Assembly (NCBI GenBank): GCA_022340465.1
Contig: JAJDNW010000020.1
Location: 52,612-116,611, forward strand
Origin: Deltaproteobacteria bacterium
Lineage (GTDB): Bacteria; Desulfobacterota; Desulfobacteria; Desulfobacterales; B30-G6
Reading direction: 5' to 3'
DNA: 64,000 nt
This document shows, piece by piece, positions 1 through 8,387 of the stretch (position 1 is the stretch's first letter; every line of letters starts with the position of its first letter). The translations under genes were made by a program, and so were the position numbers. The notes beneath the pieces were generated by a model, which made no database searches, was not told where the DNA came from, and saw only the letters and a list, made by a program, of their open reading frames with translations.

Positions 1-157
1 ACAGTTTTTTCTGGTCTTGAAGCGTCAGGGAGTCGAATACCCTGGAAAGGTCTGCGGCGTGCGTTTTGTCAACGATCTTCTGAAGATTGTACAGCGCATT
101 GCGTCGAAGCAGCCGTTTAATGCTGTCGAGCAAAATTTTATTGCGATCGCCCTGCAT
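1..157 (-). CDS. MgtE N-domain-like protein (5' part only)
   Basis: The first 52 codons of a minus-strand gene that runs off the left edge. The readable part begins MQGDRNKILLDSIKRL and contains a KIVDKTHAADLSRVFDSL stretch. This matches the 'L..xHPADLA..L..L' helical repeat of the MgtE intracellular N domain, found in Mg2+ transporters and in CBS-domain proteins. The ATG at 157 is preceded by a GAGG ribosome-binding sequence 7 nt upstream. It lies downstream of surA in the same direction but behind a 340-bp gap full of repeats, so it probably has its own promoter. Whether it is a full transporter or a soluble MgtE/CBS protein cannot be seen. Confidence 0.55.
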   Translation of the reverse strand, partial: MQGDRNKILLDSIKRLLRRNALYNLQKIVDKTHAADLSRVFDSLTLQDQKKL

Positions 158-185
158 AGGAATCCTCGGAAAATATAGAAACTAA

Positions 186-380
186 GCGTTTCAAATTTTA
201 AGAATTGAACACTCCCCGTAGCAAGCTTAAGGGGAATCTTCACCGTAAGGAATTCTATCAATTATGATTCGCTCGCTTACCCTGCAGCAAGCTGCAGGGA
301 ATGCGCTCGCTATCTCGGTTCAAATAGATAGAATCCATTGAAAATATGTTTGTTTTGATCATTCTTAAAATTCGAAACGC
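186..380. repeat. Outer inverted repeat pair flanking the 119-bp element
   Basis: GCGTTTCAAATTTTAAGAAT at 186-205 and its inverted copy at 361-380 match at 19 of 20 positions. A related inverted pair without an insert is seen at 59211-59286. The 119-bp repeat copy at 205-323 lies between the arms, which suggests a nested small element. Together with that copy this accounts for most of the 158-493 gap. Confidence 0.6.
205..323 (+). repeat. 119-bp palindromic dispersed repeat, copy 1
   Basis: The element starts TTGAAC and ends GTTCAA, so its ends are perfect inverted hexamers. It contains two internal palindromes: a CCCC...GGGG hairpin in the left half and a CCCTGCAGC/GCTGCAGGG hairpin in the right half. 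Full-length copies of exactly 119 bp occur also at 10338-10456 (inverted) and 23079-23197. Shortened copies lie at 15070, 46419 and 59502. No open frame is present, so it is a REP- or MITE-like non-autonomous element whose family I cannot name. Confidence 0.8.
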
Positions 381-431
381 TCAACTTAGGTAGAATCAAC
401 AGATTTATTTACCATGAAAAGCTTCACTTTG

Positions 432-480
432 GCAAGCCATATCCTGCAAGCTTGCGCCGCCGCATGAGGGTATGGCTTGC
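432..480 (-). terminator. Stem-loop after surA, possible terminator
   Basis: GCAAGCCATATCCT (432-445) pairs with AGGGTATGGCTTGC (467-480) with one mismatch, enclosing a GC-rich loop. It begins 14 bp past the surA stop codon. There is no clear U-run on the minus strand, so a role in termination or mRNA 3'-end protection is inferred. Confidence 0.4.
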
Positions 481-493
481 GGTGGGGCGGCCA

Positions 494-1516
494 CTATCGT
501 ATGATCTTTATGTGAGATTTTTTCTTAAGCGCTTCCAGCCACTCGCCATATTTCTCGTCGACGGCCGCATTGTACAATTTTTCTTCTATCTCCGGAGAGG
601 CTTGCTCGAAACTCTTACCGCCCTTCATGACCACGTCTTCCACATAAAATATCTGGTATCCCCGTTCCGTATCCATTACAGCCGTGTGATCTCCCGCCTT
701 CAATCCTTCAATCGCCCCCTGGATCTGCGGTGAGAAATCCGCATAGGGTATCGTTCCCAGATCCCCCCCATCCTTGGCCAGGGGGGACTCCGAATACTGC
801 CGTGCGAGGGCTTCGAAAGATTCACCGGCGTTCAGTTTTTCCATGACCGCATCTATTTTGGCGCGTGCTTTTGCACGGGCGACTCCTCCGGCGTTGGCAT
901 CCACGGCAGCAATGATGTTGCGAAGATGATATGAAAGGTCGCCCATGTATTCATCGGCGTGGCTGTCGTAATAAGCACGCACGTCCTCGGTCGTAATGAC
1001 AATTTTCGAACTGACCTCTCTGCCGACCAGGCGGCTCCTCAAGATCTGATTCTTCAGTGACCGCCTGTATTCCTGCAGGGTCATCCCCTCTGCTTCCAAA
1101 GCATTGCGCAGGTCTTCATCCGTCCACATTTTCGAAGCCTTGAGGCGCTCGATGGATGCGTCTATTTCCGCATCATCCACGGTGATCTTGTTTTTCTTGA
1201 TTTCCTGGTCTGCCAGCTTCTCGTCGATGAGCCGGTAAATCAGTTCGTCCCTCACCTTATAGAGCATCCGGCGTTCTTTTTCCTCCGAATACCCCATGGA
1301 TTTGATTCTTTCCTCATAGGGTTTCAGCTCTTTCTGCAATTCGAGATAGGTGATAATATCGTCGTTGACCACGGCAACGATACGGTCGACAATCTCTTCA
1401 GCCAAAGCGAGGCCGGCGGTCCACAGTCCCACCAGAAGCAGGCACCCGGCGAACCACCGGCCAATGCGGAGCACCCCCGCTGTGCTATGAATACGGTCCA
1501 TTCTCATTTCGCTCAC
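494..1516 (-). CDS. surA: SurA-like periplasmic peptidyl-prolyl cis-trans isomerase
   Basis: A 340-aa periplasmic chaperone/foldase that would help outer-membrane proteins fold after Sec export. Residues ~20-40 are a hydrophobic signal segment ending ALA-EE. Residues ~42-190 form the SurA_N helical chaperone domain (IVAVVNDDIITYLEL). Residues ~195-300 are one parvulin (PpiC) domain with the typical LAKDGGDLG and QGAIEGLKAGD motifs. E. coli SurA has two parvulin domains, so this is the shorter one-domain type common in deltaproteobacteria. The GTG start overlaps the stop of the upstream lipoprotein gene (GTGA), which shows translational coupling; an ATG nine bases downstream is an alternative start. 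Confidence 0.88.
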   Translation of the reverse strand: MSEMRMDRIHSTAGVLRIGRWFAGCLLLVGLWTAGLALAEEIVDRIVAVVNDDIITYLELQKELKPYEERIKSMGYSEEKERRMLYKVRDELIYRLIDEKLADQEIKKNKITVDDAEIDASIERLKASKMWTDEDLRNALEAEGMTLQEYRRSLKNQILRSRLVGREVSSKIVITTEDVRAYYDSHADEYMGDLSYHLRNIIAAVDANAGGVARAKARAKIDAVMEKLNAGESFEALARQYSESPLAKDGGDLGTIPYADFSPQIQGAIEGLKAGDHTAVMDTERGYQIFYVEDVVMKGGKSFEQASPEIEEKLYNAAVDEKYGEWLEALKKKSHIKIIR

Positions 1517-2202
1517 GAATCGTTCATTTTTTCCCAGGCAGCGAAATTGACCTCCACCTCGTACCTGTTTTGCAGATTTTCAAGCCAGGTTCGATAGGCT
1601 TTCTGGGCTTTCTGCCGTCTTACCAGCTTAACCACTTTGGCATCGATGTCGGGCTCGATCAGATGCCCCTCCTTCTCCGCGCCGTCAGACGGATAAAGCG
1701 CCTCATATGCAGCCGTCATCTCTGCCGGCGTCAGGACCACAGACGCTTCCAGATCTTCACGCACCACTTTTTCCTCGAGCAGACGCGTACGCAACTGCTC
1801 TTTCCAAACATCGTAGGAAATCGCCTGCTCCAATAGAACCTTTTTGAACTCACCGTCCGGATAGTCGGCCCTAATTCTGTCGACGGCGGCCTGCAGTTCC
1901 TCATCGGTAACTTCGAGGTTCATCTCCTCGGCCCTTTCGAGCAGAATCAGCTCCTCTGTCAGCTGATTAAGCAAGCGCAGCTTCAATTCCTTTTCCACCA
2001 GCGGGTCCGCCTGGGACTGTATCGGGGATTCAGCCGAGGCCGCATCGTACCGGCGATTGAATTCGGCCACCGATATCGAGCGGTCGTTGACCCTGATCAG
2101 GGATTCGAACCTCGGCGGGGTCGACCGCTCGCTGCATCCGCCGACGGTCAGCAAAACAGCGCTCAACAGCGTTGCTATCAAACGGTACCAAGGCATTCCC
2201 AT
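1513..2202 (-). CDS. SurA N-domain-like lipoprotein without PPIase domain
   Basis: 229 aa. The N-terminus has a basic/hydrophobic signal ending in a lipobox (LLTVGGC), so the mature protein is expected to be a lipidated periplasmic protein with Cys23 as its first residue. The remainder resembles the helical N domain of SurA/PrsA (INDRSISVAEF-like segment, long charged helices), but no parvulin domain is visible. Immediately followed by surA with a 4-bp overlap and preceded by mfd, so it is probably a dedicated partner chaperone of SurA. The exact function is inferred only from fold resemblance and neighbourhood. Confidence 0.7.
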   Translation of the reverse strand: MGMPWYRLIATLLSAVLLTVGGCSERSTPPRFESLIRVNDRSISVAEFNRRYDAASAESPIQSQADPLVEKELKLRLLNQLTEELILLERAEEMNLEVTDEELQAAVDRIRADYPDGEFKKVLLEQAISYDVWKEQLRTRLLEEKVVREDLEASVVLTPAEMTAAYEALYPSDGAEKEGHLIEPDIDAKVVKLVRRQKAQKAYRTWLENLQNRYEVEVNFAAWEKMNDS

Positions 2203-2261
2203 TCTAAAATCCGCGTTTCTTTGTTAACGTATGTTTCTAATTAAATTATGCATTTAGGTGA

Positions 2262-5200
2262 TCACGGGTTAACATGGCGGGCAATATCTTTCAAGATATT
2301 TTTCGCCTGGGTGAGACGGGCGTATGCGCCTTGATGAGAGAGATGCGCGTTCAATACATATCCCGGTGTCAGTCTGAAACGATCGCCGCCTGCCACGATC
2401 ATGTCGGCCAGCCTCTCGGGGTTTTCCTGATGCGCTTCCGAGAAATGCACAGTCATATCGCTTCCGGCGATGTCCAGTCGCATGACCCCGGCATGCCGCG
2501 CCAGTATCTTCAGCATGATCTTCAATAGCAGGTTGCCGGCTTCGTCCGGCAGGTTGCCGAAGCGGTCGATCAACTCATTTTTAAGCGCGGTAATCTCCGC
2601 GATGTCGGTCATCTTTGCCAGGCGTCTGTATATGGAAAGCCGTTGATCGATATCTTCGATATAAGTCTCCGGAATGTAAGCCGAAAGGGCCATGTTGACT
2701 TCCGGCTCCAGCTGCGGGATGAGGCGCTCCCCTTTCAACTCGCTGATCGACTCCTCCATCAGTTTCAGAAACATGTCGTACCCCACCGCGGCGATGTGAC
2801 CGGATTGCGAAGCACCCAGGATGGTACCGCCACCACGGATCTGGAGGTCGCTCATGGCAATTTGAAAACCGGCCCCCAAATCACTGTGCTCCATGAGGAC
2901 CTTGAGCCGTTTCTGCGCATCCCTTCCTAAATAGCTTTCGTCCGGAATAAACAGATAGGCATAGGCCTGTTCCTCCGACCGCCCCACCCGTCCCCGCAGC
3001 TGATACATCTGTGCGAGACCGAACCGGTCGGCCCGGTTAATGATAATCGTGTTGGCGGAGGGGACGTCGAGACCCGACTCGATGATGGTCGTGCAGACCA
3101 GCATGTCGATGTCGCGGTCCATGAACCGCATCATCACCTTTTCGAGCTCCCTCTCCTCCATGCGGCCATGGGCGATGTCCAGCCGCACCTCGGGGACCAG
3201 GGTCTTCAAGTACCCGGCTGTCTTTTCTATGGTATTGATATTGTTGTGGACGAAAAACACCTGCCCTTTCCGCTTCAGCTCTTTCCGGATCGCCTCCCTG
3301 GCGATGCCCTCATCGAACTCGCAGATATAGGTGATAATGGATCGGCGATATTCCGGCGGTGTCGCAATCAGTGAAATGTCGCGTATCCCCACCATGGACA
3401 TGTGCAGGGTCCTGGGTATCGGCGTTGCCGTCAGCGCCAGGACATCGACGGTGCTGCGGATGCGTTTCAGTTTCTCCTTGTGGCGCACGCCGAAGCGCTG
3501 CTCCTCGTCCAGCACGAAAAGCCCCAGGTCCTTGAAGCCGACATCCTTCTGCAGCAGCCTGTGGGTGCCGATGACAATGTCGACTGCGCCCGATTTGAGT
3601 TCTTCCACGATCCGCTTCTGTTCGGCCTTCTTCCGAAACCGGCTCAGGCAGGCCACCCGAATGGGATAGCCGCTGAACCGCTCCGAAAAACTGGCAAAAT
3701 GCTGTTCGGCCAATACCGTGGTCGGCACCAGGACGGCAACCTGCTTGTTGTTGAACACCGCCATGAAAGCGGCCCGCATGGCGACTTCTGTTTTGCCGTA
3801 GCCCACGTCCCCGCACACCAGTCTGTCCATGGGAGTGGCCTTCTGCATGTCCTCGAGCACGTCCTGGATGGCCCCGCGCTGGTCGGCGGTCTCTTCGAAC
3901 AGAAAGCCGGCTTCGAAGCCCCTCAGTTCACCTGTCACCGGCACGTGCTCGAAGCCCTCGTTGACCTTGCGCGCGGCATACAGTTTCAGCAGTTCACCGG
4001 CAATTTTTTCGGCCGATTTTTTCGCCTTGCGCTTGACCTTTGCCCAGGAAACCCCTCCCATTTTATCAAGCAGGGGAATGGTGCCCTCGACTCCCATGTA
4101 TTTTTTGATGAGGGCCATCCGGTCGACGGGAAGATAGAGTTTGTCTCCATCCCGGTACTCTATCAGCAGAAAATCGTTGTCCACTCCCGACAGGTTCATC
4201 TTTTCAAGGCACTTGTATTGACCGATACCGTGTTCTTCATGCACCACCAGATCACCGCTCTTGAGATCCTCGAAAGCCAGGATCTGACGGTTCGCCAACC
4301 CGCTGCCCCCCTTTTGGCGATGCCTGCGGGCGCCGAATATCTCATCCTCGGCAACCACGGCCACCCGCTCCCCCGCCCACACAAAACCTGTGGAAAGCGC
4401 ACCTCTGCACAGGAACACGCGCCCGTCCCTCCCAGCGATTCCCCTCAGCCAATAGGGAAAAGAGGTTTCATAACGGACGGCGATCCCGTAAGGTTCGATC
4501 AGCGTCTGCAACCCTTTCAGCCGGGCGTCCGTCGCGCACACCAGAACGGTCATGAAGCCGTCTTTTTGCCTTTCCTCCAGCCATGTTATCAATGGCGATC
4601 CCGCACGATCCACATGGGCGGGATTTCTCAGTTCGGCGGTCAACACGGCATTGTTTTCAATATGGAAGGGGTAGGTCCTTTTCCCGGCGTCATCGCCGTC
4701 TTCTTCCCTCACCACCGACAGCATCCTGAAAGCCAGGGGCAGGGTCTTGGCAAAGGTTTCCTTCAGTTCGGGCCAATCGAAATACATCCTGGTCGGCTCA
4801 ACGGCAAAAGAGCCGTCGGCGATCGACGCTTCGAAGTTCGTGTCCACCTGATCCTGCGCTTCTCCGGCACTCTTTTCCATGAGTTCGTCATCGACGGAGA
4901 CCCACAGGGTTTCCTCCGGAACATATTCGAAAAGGGATGACAGCCGGGGATAAATCAATCCGAGAAAACTTTCGATGCCGTTGAAGAGACCCTCCTCCCG
5001 GATGCGCTCAACAAGGTGCCTGACCTCGGTCACCGGCAGGCCCAACCCGGCGCCCTGCTTTCTTACCCGGGAGATCAGGGCCCGTTTGTCCTCTTCTTTC
5101 AGAATCACTTCTTTGGAGGGAATGACGACCGCTTCCTTCACCGGATTCAGGGTCCTCTGGCTGGCAGCCGAAAAAAAACGGATGCTTTCCACGAAATCAC

Positions 5201-5792
5201 CGAAAAGCTCGATGCGCAGGGGATTCTCGTACAGCGGCGAAAACAGGTCGAGGATCCCTCCCCTCACACAGAAATCGCCCGGTTCCTCGACGATGGTCGC
5301 GTGGGTGTATCCGCCTGCAATCAGCTTCGTCACCAGGTCATCCCTGTCGACCTCCTCCCCTTCGAGCACAATATCGGCGTAGGCCACCAGGGATGCTTTC
5401 GGAATGATCCTTTTCATCAGGGCGGCCACCGTTGTCACCACCACCGGCGCCTTTTCGCGCTGGGTCAGATTATAAAGCGTGCGCATCCTTGCCGCCGCGG
5501 TCTCATTGTGAGAGGCCAGAAATTTGAAAGGCAGAAGATTGTAGGGGGGAAAATATTCGACGATGTGGTCGGGATCGTTTCTCAAAAAAAAGAGCAGGTC
5601 ATCACGGAACGCGAGGGCACTTTTCGGAGAGGCCGCGACCACAACCATGGGACGTTTCAATTCTTCATACAGGCGGGCCACGGTATAGGCCTTTTCCGCG
5701 CCTGAAAACCCGGTGCAGTTCAGGGCGGTCGTTCTTGCGGGAATGGCCCGCAGCAGCGTATCGACTGTAAATTTTCCTTGATTTTGATGCAT
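2262..5792 (-). CDS. mfd: Transcription-repair coupling factor Mfd
   Basis: 1176 aa, the usual length. Mfd is a DNA translocase that removes RNA polymerase stalled at lesions and recruits UvrA. Visible parts: an N-terminal UvrB-like module (residues ~15-330), the CarD-like RNA-polymerase interaction domain (~500-600, GDLVVHEEHGIGQYKCLE), then the RecG-like helicase core with Walker A GDVGYGKTEVA, the DEEQ box in VLDEEQRFGV, motif III LTATPIPRTLHMSM and the motif VI region QLRGRVGRS. The C-terminal TRCF domain is present. It is the first gene of the run mfd-lipoprotein-surA. The ATG at 5792 has only a weak ribosome-binding site. Confidence 0.98.
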   Translation of the reverse strand: MHQNQGKFTVDTLLRAIPARTTALNCTGFSGAEKAYTVARLYEELKRPMVVVAASPKSALAFRDDLLFFLRNDPDHIVEYFPPYNLLPFKFLASHNETAAARMRTLYNLTQREKAPVVVTTVAALMKRIIPKASLVAYADIVLEGEEVDRDDLVTKLIAGGYTHATIVEEPGDFCVRGGILDLFSPLYENPLRIELFGDFVESIRFFSAASQRTLNPVKEAVVIPSKEVILKEEDKRALISRVRKQGAGLGLPVTEVRHLVERIREEGLFNGIESFLGLIYPRLSSLFEYVPEETLWVSVDDELMEKSAGEAQDQVDTNFEASIADGSFAVEPTRMYFDWPELKETFAKTLPLAFRMLSVVREEDGDDAGKRTYPFHIENNAVLTAELRNPAHVDRAGSPLITWLEERQKDGFMTVLVCATDARLKGLQTLIEPYGIAVRYETSFPYWLRGIAGRDGRVFLCRGALSTGFVWAGERVAVVAEDEIFGARRHRQKGGSGLANRQILAFEDLKSGDLVVHEEHGIGQYKCLEKMNLSGVDNDFLLIEYRDGDKLYLPVDRMALIKKYMGVEGTIPLLDKMGGVSWAKVKRKAKKSAEKIAGELLKLYAARKVNEGFEHVPVTGELRGFEAGFLFEETADQRGAIQDVLEDMQKATPMDRLVCGDVGYGKTEVAMRAAFMAVFNNKQVAVLVPTTVLAEQHFASFSERFSGYPIRVACLSRFRKKAEQKRIVEELKSGAVDIVIGTHRLLQKDVGFKDLGLFVLDEEQRFGVRHKEKLKRIRSTVDVLALTATPIPRTLHMSMVGIRDISLIATPPEYRRSIITYICEFDEGIAREAIRKELKRKGQVFFVHNNINTIEKTAGYLKTLVPEVRLDIAHGRMEERELEKVMMRFMDRDIDMLVCTTIIESGLDVPSANTIIINRADRFGLAQMYQLRGRVGRSEEQAYAYLFIPDESYLGRDAQKRLKVLMEHSDLGAGFQIAMSDLQIRGGGTILGASQSGHIAAVGYDMFLKLMEESISELKGERLIPQLEPEVNMALSAYIPETYIEDIDQRLSIYRRLAKMTDIAEITALKNELIDRFGNLPDEAGNLLLKIMLKILARHAGVMRLDIAGSDMTVHFSEAHQENPERLADMIVAGGDRFRLTPGYVLNAHLSHQGAYARLTQAKNILKDIARHVNP

Positions 5793-5868
5793 AAACGAAG
5801 TAGTGCAATCTACTCTGCCATACGGTTTGAAACCGATGGGAGATGCAACGTTAAAAGAGATGCCGTCA

Positions 5869-5944
5869 GCCGATGTAGCTCAGCTGGTAGAGCAGCTGAT
5901 TCGTAATCAGCAGGTCAGCGGTTCGAGTCCGCTCATCGGCTCCA
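5869..5944 (+). tRNA. tRNA-Thr (anticodon CGU)
   Basis: A complete 76-nt cloverleaf: acceptor GCCGATG/CATCGGC, D arm GCTC..GAGC, anticodon stem GCTGA/TCAGC around loop TTCGTAA (anticodon CGT in DNA), T arm AGCGG-TTCGAGT-CCGCT, and an encoded CCA end. The isoacceptor reads ACG codons. It is followed directly by a good intrinsic terminator, so it is a monocistronic tRNA gene. Confidence 0.96.
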
Positions 5945-5952
5945 ATAAAATC

Positions 5953-5995
5953 AGGGGATTACAGGCATTTACGCCTGTTGTCCCCTTTCGTTTTT
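5953..5995 (+). terminator. Intrinsic terminator of tRNA-Thr
   Basis: AGGGGA(5953-5958)..ACAGGC / GCCTGT..TCCCCT(5981-5986) forms a strong hairpin. It is followed by TTCGTTTTT, a U-rich tail typical of factor-independent termination. Confidence 0.85.
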
Positions 5996-6047
5996 CGCGC
6001 ATAATAGCGCATATTAGACTCAAAATCGACAGTTTTGTGTATAAAGG

Positions 6048-6572
6048 CTACGAAGCACTCACTGCCCTGATCAGTTCTTCCATTGCATGTTGTGCAATCG
6101 TCCGCATTTCGTCGTCGGTCCGGTCCTGAATGGGATGGCGTACAAACACGACCGCCGGATCATACCCCAAAGCCAGGGCCTGGGCCTCTCCAGCAGCCTT
6201 GAACTCCGATGAGGCCACATATACGCCCGGAACGCCCCGGCCTTCCAATTCCACGATATCGTGCACACTGCACGACGTGCACGACCCTCAGTCCGCAAGG
6301 GCTTCAATGACCAGGTCGCATTGTGTGCTGATTTTCTGCTGAAGTTCCACGGGGGCTGTTCTTGCAAAGGTTGGTTTCTGATATCGTTTGACCTTCATGC
6401 CCTTTCCGGAAAGCCGGGCCTCGATTTCGTCTAAAAATATGTCCCCGCGGGCCTTCGAGATGTCCAGCAGGCCCACCGTAAGCCCCTGAAGATCCGCGGG
6501 CCTGGGCAACCTTTTCCGCCTTTCAGGGGCGTTTTCAGATGTCGGGTCCAGCAGAATGGTTGTTTTCGTCAC
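6048..6572 (-). CDS. UGSC-family selenoprotein with in-frame UGA (Sec95)
   Basis: A 174-aa product if the TGA at 6290-6288 (codon 95) is read as selenocysteine. Upstream of it the frame reads CDLVIEALAD and downstream GSCTSCSVHDIVELEG, giving the motif U-G-S-C-T-S-C that names the UGSC family. The frame stays open for 79 further codons of good protein sequence to the stop at 6048. Reading the TGA as stop would leave two meaningless halves. The GTG start at 6572 has an AGGAGGT Shine-Dalgarno 6 nt upstream and overlaps the thioredoxin-domain gene stop by 4 bp. A UxxC redox motif next to a thioredoxin partner suggests a thiol/selenol redox enzyme; the substrate is unknown. A SECIS-like hairpin starts 3 nt after the UGA. 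Confidence 0.87.
6259..6284 (-). promoter_or_regulatory. SECIS-like hairpin of the UGSC gene
   Basis: Beginning 3 nt after the UGA, TCGTGCAC (6284-6277) pairs perfectly with GTGCACGA (6266-6259) around a 10-nt loop that starts with G. Bacterial SECIS elements lie inside the coding region just after UGA and bind SelB. The loop is slightly closer to the UGA than in E. coli fdhF. The hairpin is seen; SelB binding is inferred. Confidence 0.6.
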
Positions 6573-8008
6573 GATCGGACCTCCTTTGTTACGGATTGGC
6601 TCCCCTTGGGACCGCTGGCTACCCACCCCCCGATGATGGCGGAAAATAGCCCGGCGGTTCCGCCGGCATGAACGATGTGAAGTCCGTCCGGCCGGAATTT
6701 GGGCAGGGTTGCCTCCTTCAGTGCCTCGGGAACGCCTTCGGCTATGCCGCCTGCCCCGCGAACCAGGTCCGCTCCGGGAAATTGGAGCAGGCCGTCCAAC
6801 TCCTCCCTCAGTCTCGATTTTGTCCATCCCGCCCTGCTGAATATGCGGCCGTGTTCAGGGGACACCACCAGCATGGCGTCAGCGGCCATGGGGATCTTGG
6901 GATGTGCCACGTTTCGAAGGCACAGGGCATAGGTCCGCGCAAGGGATTCGGGCGTGCGGGACAGCTGATCAAAAACGGCCTGAACCCCGTCTCCAGCGAA
7001 CAGGGTCACCGTAGATGCGTCTTTTGTAAATCCTCGCTCAACGCTCAGCGGTTCCCATGGCGAATCGTCTTCCTTCTCCGCAAAACAGAAGGTGTACTTG
7101 CCGGGGTTTCCCAGCGTTGAGCGGTCGATCTCGTCCGGCCGGCCCCCGCCTACATTTCGAACCACCAGCTGCAGGGTGCGGCCGATGGTGGCATTGGCCC
7201 GGTTTCCCTGACCCAGGGCGTTGACACCCGAATTCATGCCGATGGCTTTGGTCACGGGGCCGTTGACGACCACCACCGGCCCTGAGAAATAGGTTGTGGC
7301 CAGTAGACCATGCAGGCAGAAGTCGTCTATTAAAGCCGCTTCAACAGCAGCGAGCACGACCGGCATATACTCCGGCTTGCACCCGGCCATGACTGCGTTG
7401 ATTGCCACTTTTTCCACGGTACAGGGTGCCTGGTTGGGAGGGATGCGGCCCACAACCTCGTCCGCTGCCCGGTCGGTGCCCCGGAGCATGCGGACCACGC
7501 GGACCTCGGTGGGCGGAACCACGGGCAGTCCGTCGGTCCACCCGCGGGTAAAACAAGTCTCCACATCGTCTTCCAGCTGCGGAGATTCAATGCGCCTCGA
7601 AGCCAGGGGGACCTTGCCGAACCGCACGGCCAGTTCCTCGGCAATGCCGGGTTCCACATTTTTCGCTCCGCACCCCGGCCGAAACTCGGGCAGGTCACCG
7701 CCCAGACCGTCCATGCCGGACAGCCTCCGCCATTCGGCCCTGTCCCATCCCACGGCGCGCCCTGTCTCTTGGCCGTCCTCCATTCTGATCAGCGTGGGGA
7801 CCGTTTCAATATCGAAGTAAAAGGAGGTTTCCAGTGCCGTATCGTCGATCACGCCCGGCAATCCCTCGGGAAACCCGGGATCATCTTGGCAATAAATGGT
7901 GAGCGCCGCAATGGCTTCGGCGATCTCCTTCATGGCGGGCACGACCGTGGCGCAAGTCTCGCACGCCCGCTTGCAAAACACAATGTACCCATCCGGCGGT
8001 TTTTCCAT
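6569..8008 (-). CDS. Thioredoxin-domain protein paired with UGSC protein
   Basis: 479 aa. Residues 1-~100 resemble a thioredoxin-like fold with the redox motif C16-E-T-C19 and a cis-Pro segment IETVPTLIR. Residues ~150-460 form a larger conserved domain (TRGWTDGLPVVPPTEVRVVR, CKPEYMPVV, AIGMNSGVNALGQGNRAN) that I know only as accompanying UGSC-family genes. No signal peptide, so cytoplasmic. Its stop overlaps the GTG start of the UGSC selenoprotein gene (GTGA), so the two are translationally coupled and probably act together, the thioredoxin part reducing the UGSC active site. Function beyond redox is not known. Confidence 0.72.
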   Translation of the reverse strand: MEKPPDGYIVFCKRACETCATVVPAMKEIAEAIAALTIYCQDDPGFPEGLPGVIDDTALETSFYFDIETVPTLIRMEDGQETGRAVGWDRAEWRRLSGMDGLGGDLPEFRPGCGAKNVEPGIAEELAVRFGKVPLASRRIESPQLEDDVETCFTRGWTDGLPVVPPTEVRVVRMLRGTDRAADEVVGRIPPNQAPCTVEKVAINAVMAGCKPEYMPVVLAAVEAALIDDFCLHGLLATTYFSGPVVVVNGPVTKAIGMNSGVNALGQGNRANATIGRTLQLVVRNVGGGRPDEIDRSTLGNPGKYTFCFAEKEDDSPWEPLSVERGFTKDASTVTLFAGDGVQAVFDQLSRTPESLARTYALCLRNVAHPKIPMAADAMLVVSPEHGRIFSRAGWTKSRLREELDGLLQFPGADLVRGAGGIAEGVPEALKEATLPKFRPDGLHIVHAGGTAGLFSAIIGGWVASGPKGSQSVTKEVRS

Positions 8009-8178
8009 GGATCGACTCCCAATTCAGTATTCGCTTTACAACCCGCCCTGTCCCGCCCCGCACGCGGGCACCTGATGTTTCACATCGATCTCATGCTTCC
8101 GAACGGCAGTGGCCTCAAAGGTTGGGTCACCTGAAGGGCGAGTTAAGCAATCGTCAAAAGTTGGAAATAAATTAGACA

Positions 8179-8310
8179 TCAGGCTGCCCGAGCGAGCGAA
8201 TAGGGTAAACCGCAATAAACCTCATTCTGGGTTTTAACGTCTAGGGAAGAATGTCCCCTTTTGCGATTATAGCCACTGATCCAGATCATTCGGCTAATCG
8301 CTCTCTGGAT
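8179..8310 (-). pseudogene. Remnant of an IS3-family transposase C-terminus
   Basis: A minus-strand frame contains GYNRKRGHSSLDVKTQNEVY, the end of the integrase core of IS3-family transposases (consensus YN.KR.HSSL.YKTP.E.Y). The rest of the transposase is missing and no terminal inverted repeats are recognisable. It sits in the 379-bp gap between the thioredoxin-domain gene start and hcp; nothing else is seen in that gap. Confidence 0.6.
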
Positions 8311-8387
8311 AGCGCTGACACTATACTGTGTGTCCTGCCTGCGCAGGAATAACAAAGGGTTTAAGTTAAAACTCCGCGGTCCCTGCA

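Noticed and set aside
3402..4940. Long open frame on the plus strand inside mfd
   Set aside because: Antisense to a clearly real mfd with all helicase motifs; the product has no recognisable domain.
5803..6129. Open frame spanning the tRNA-Thr gene
   Set aside because: Runs straight through a perfect tRNA and its terminator, so it cannot be a real coding region.
6288..6827. Separate protein starting at 6827 and ending at the UGA, with a second gene at 6266
   Set aside because: The upstream part overlaps the thioredoxin-domain gene in another frame; the GTG at 6572 has the only good ribosome-binding site, and both halves belong to one UGSC protein.
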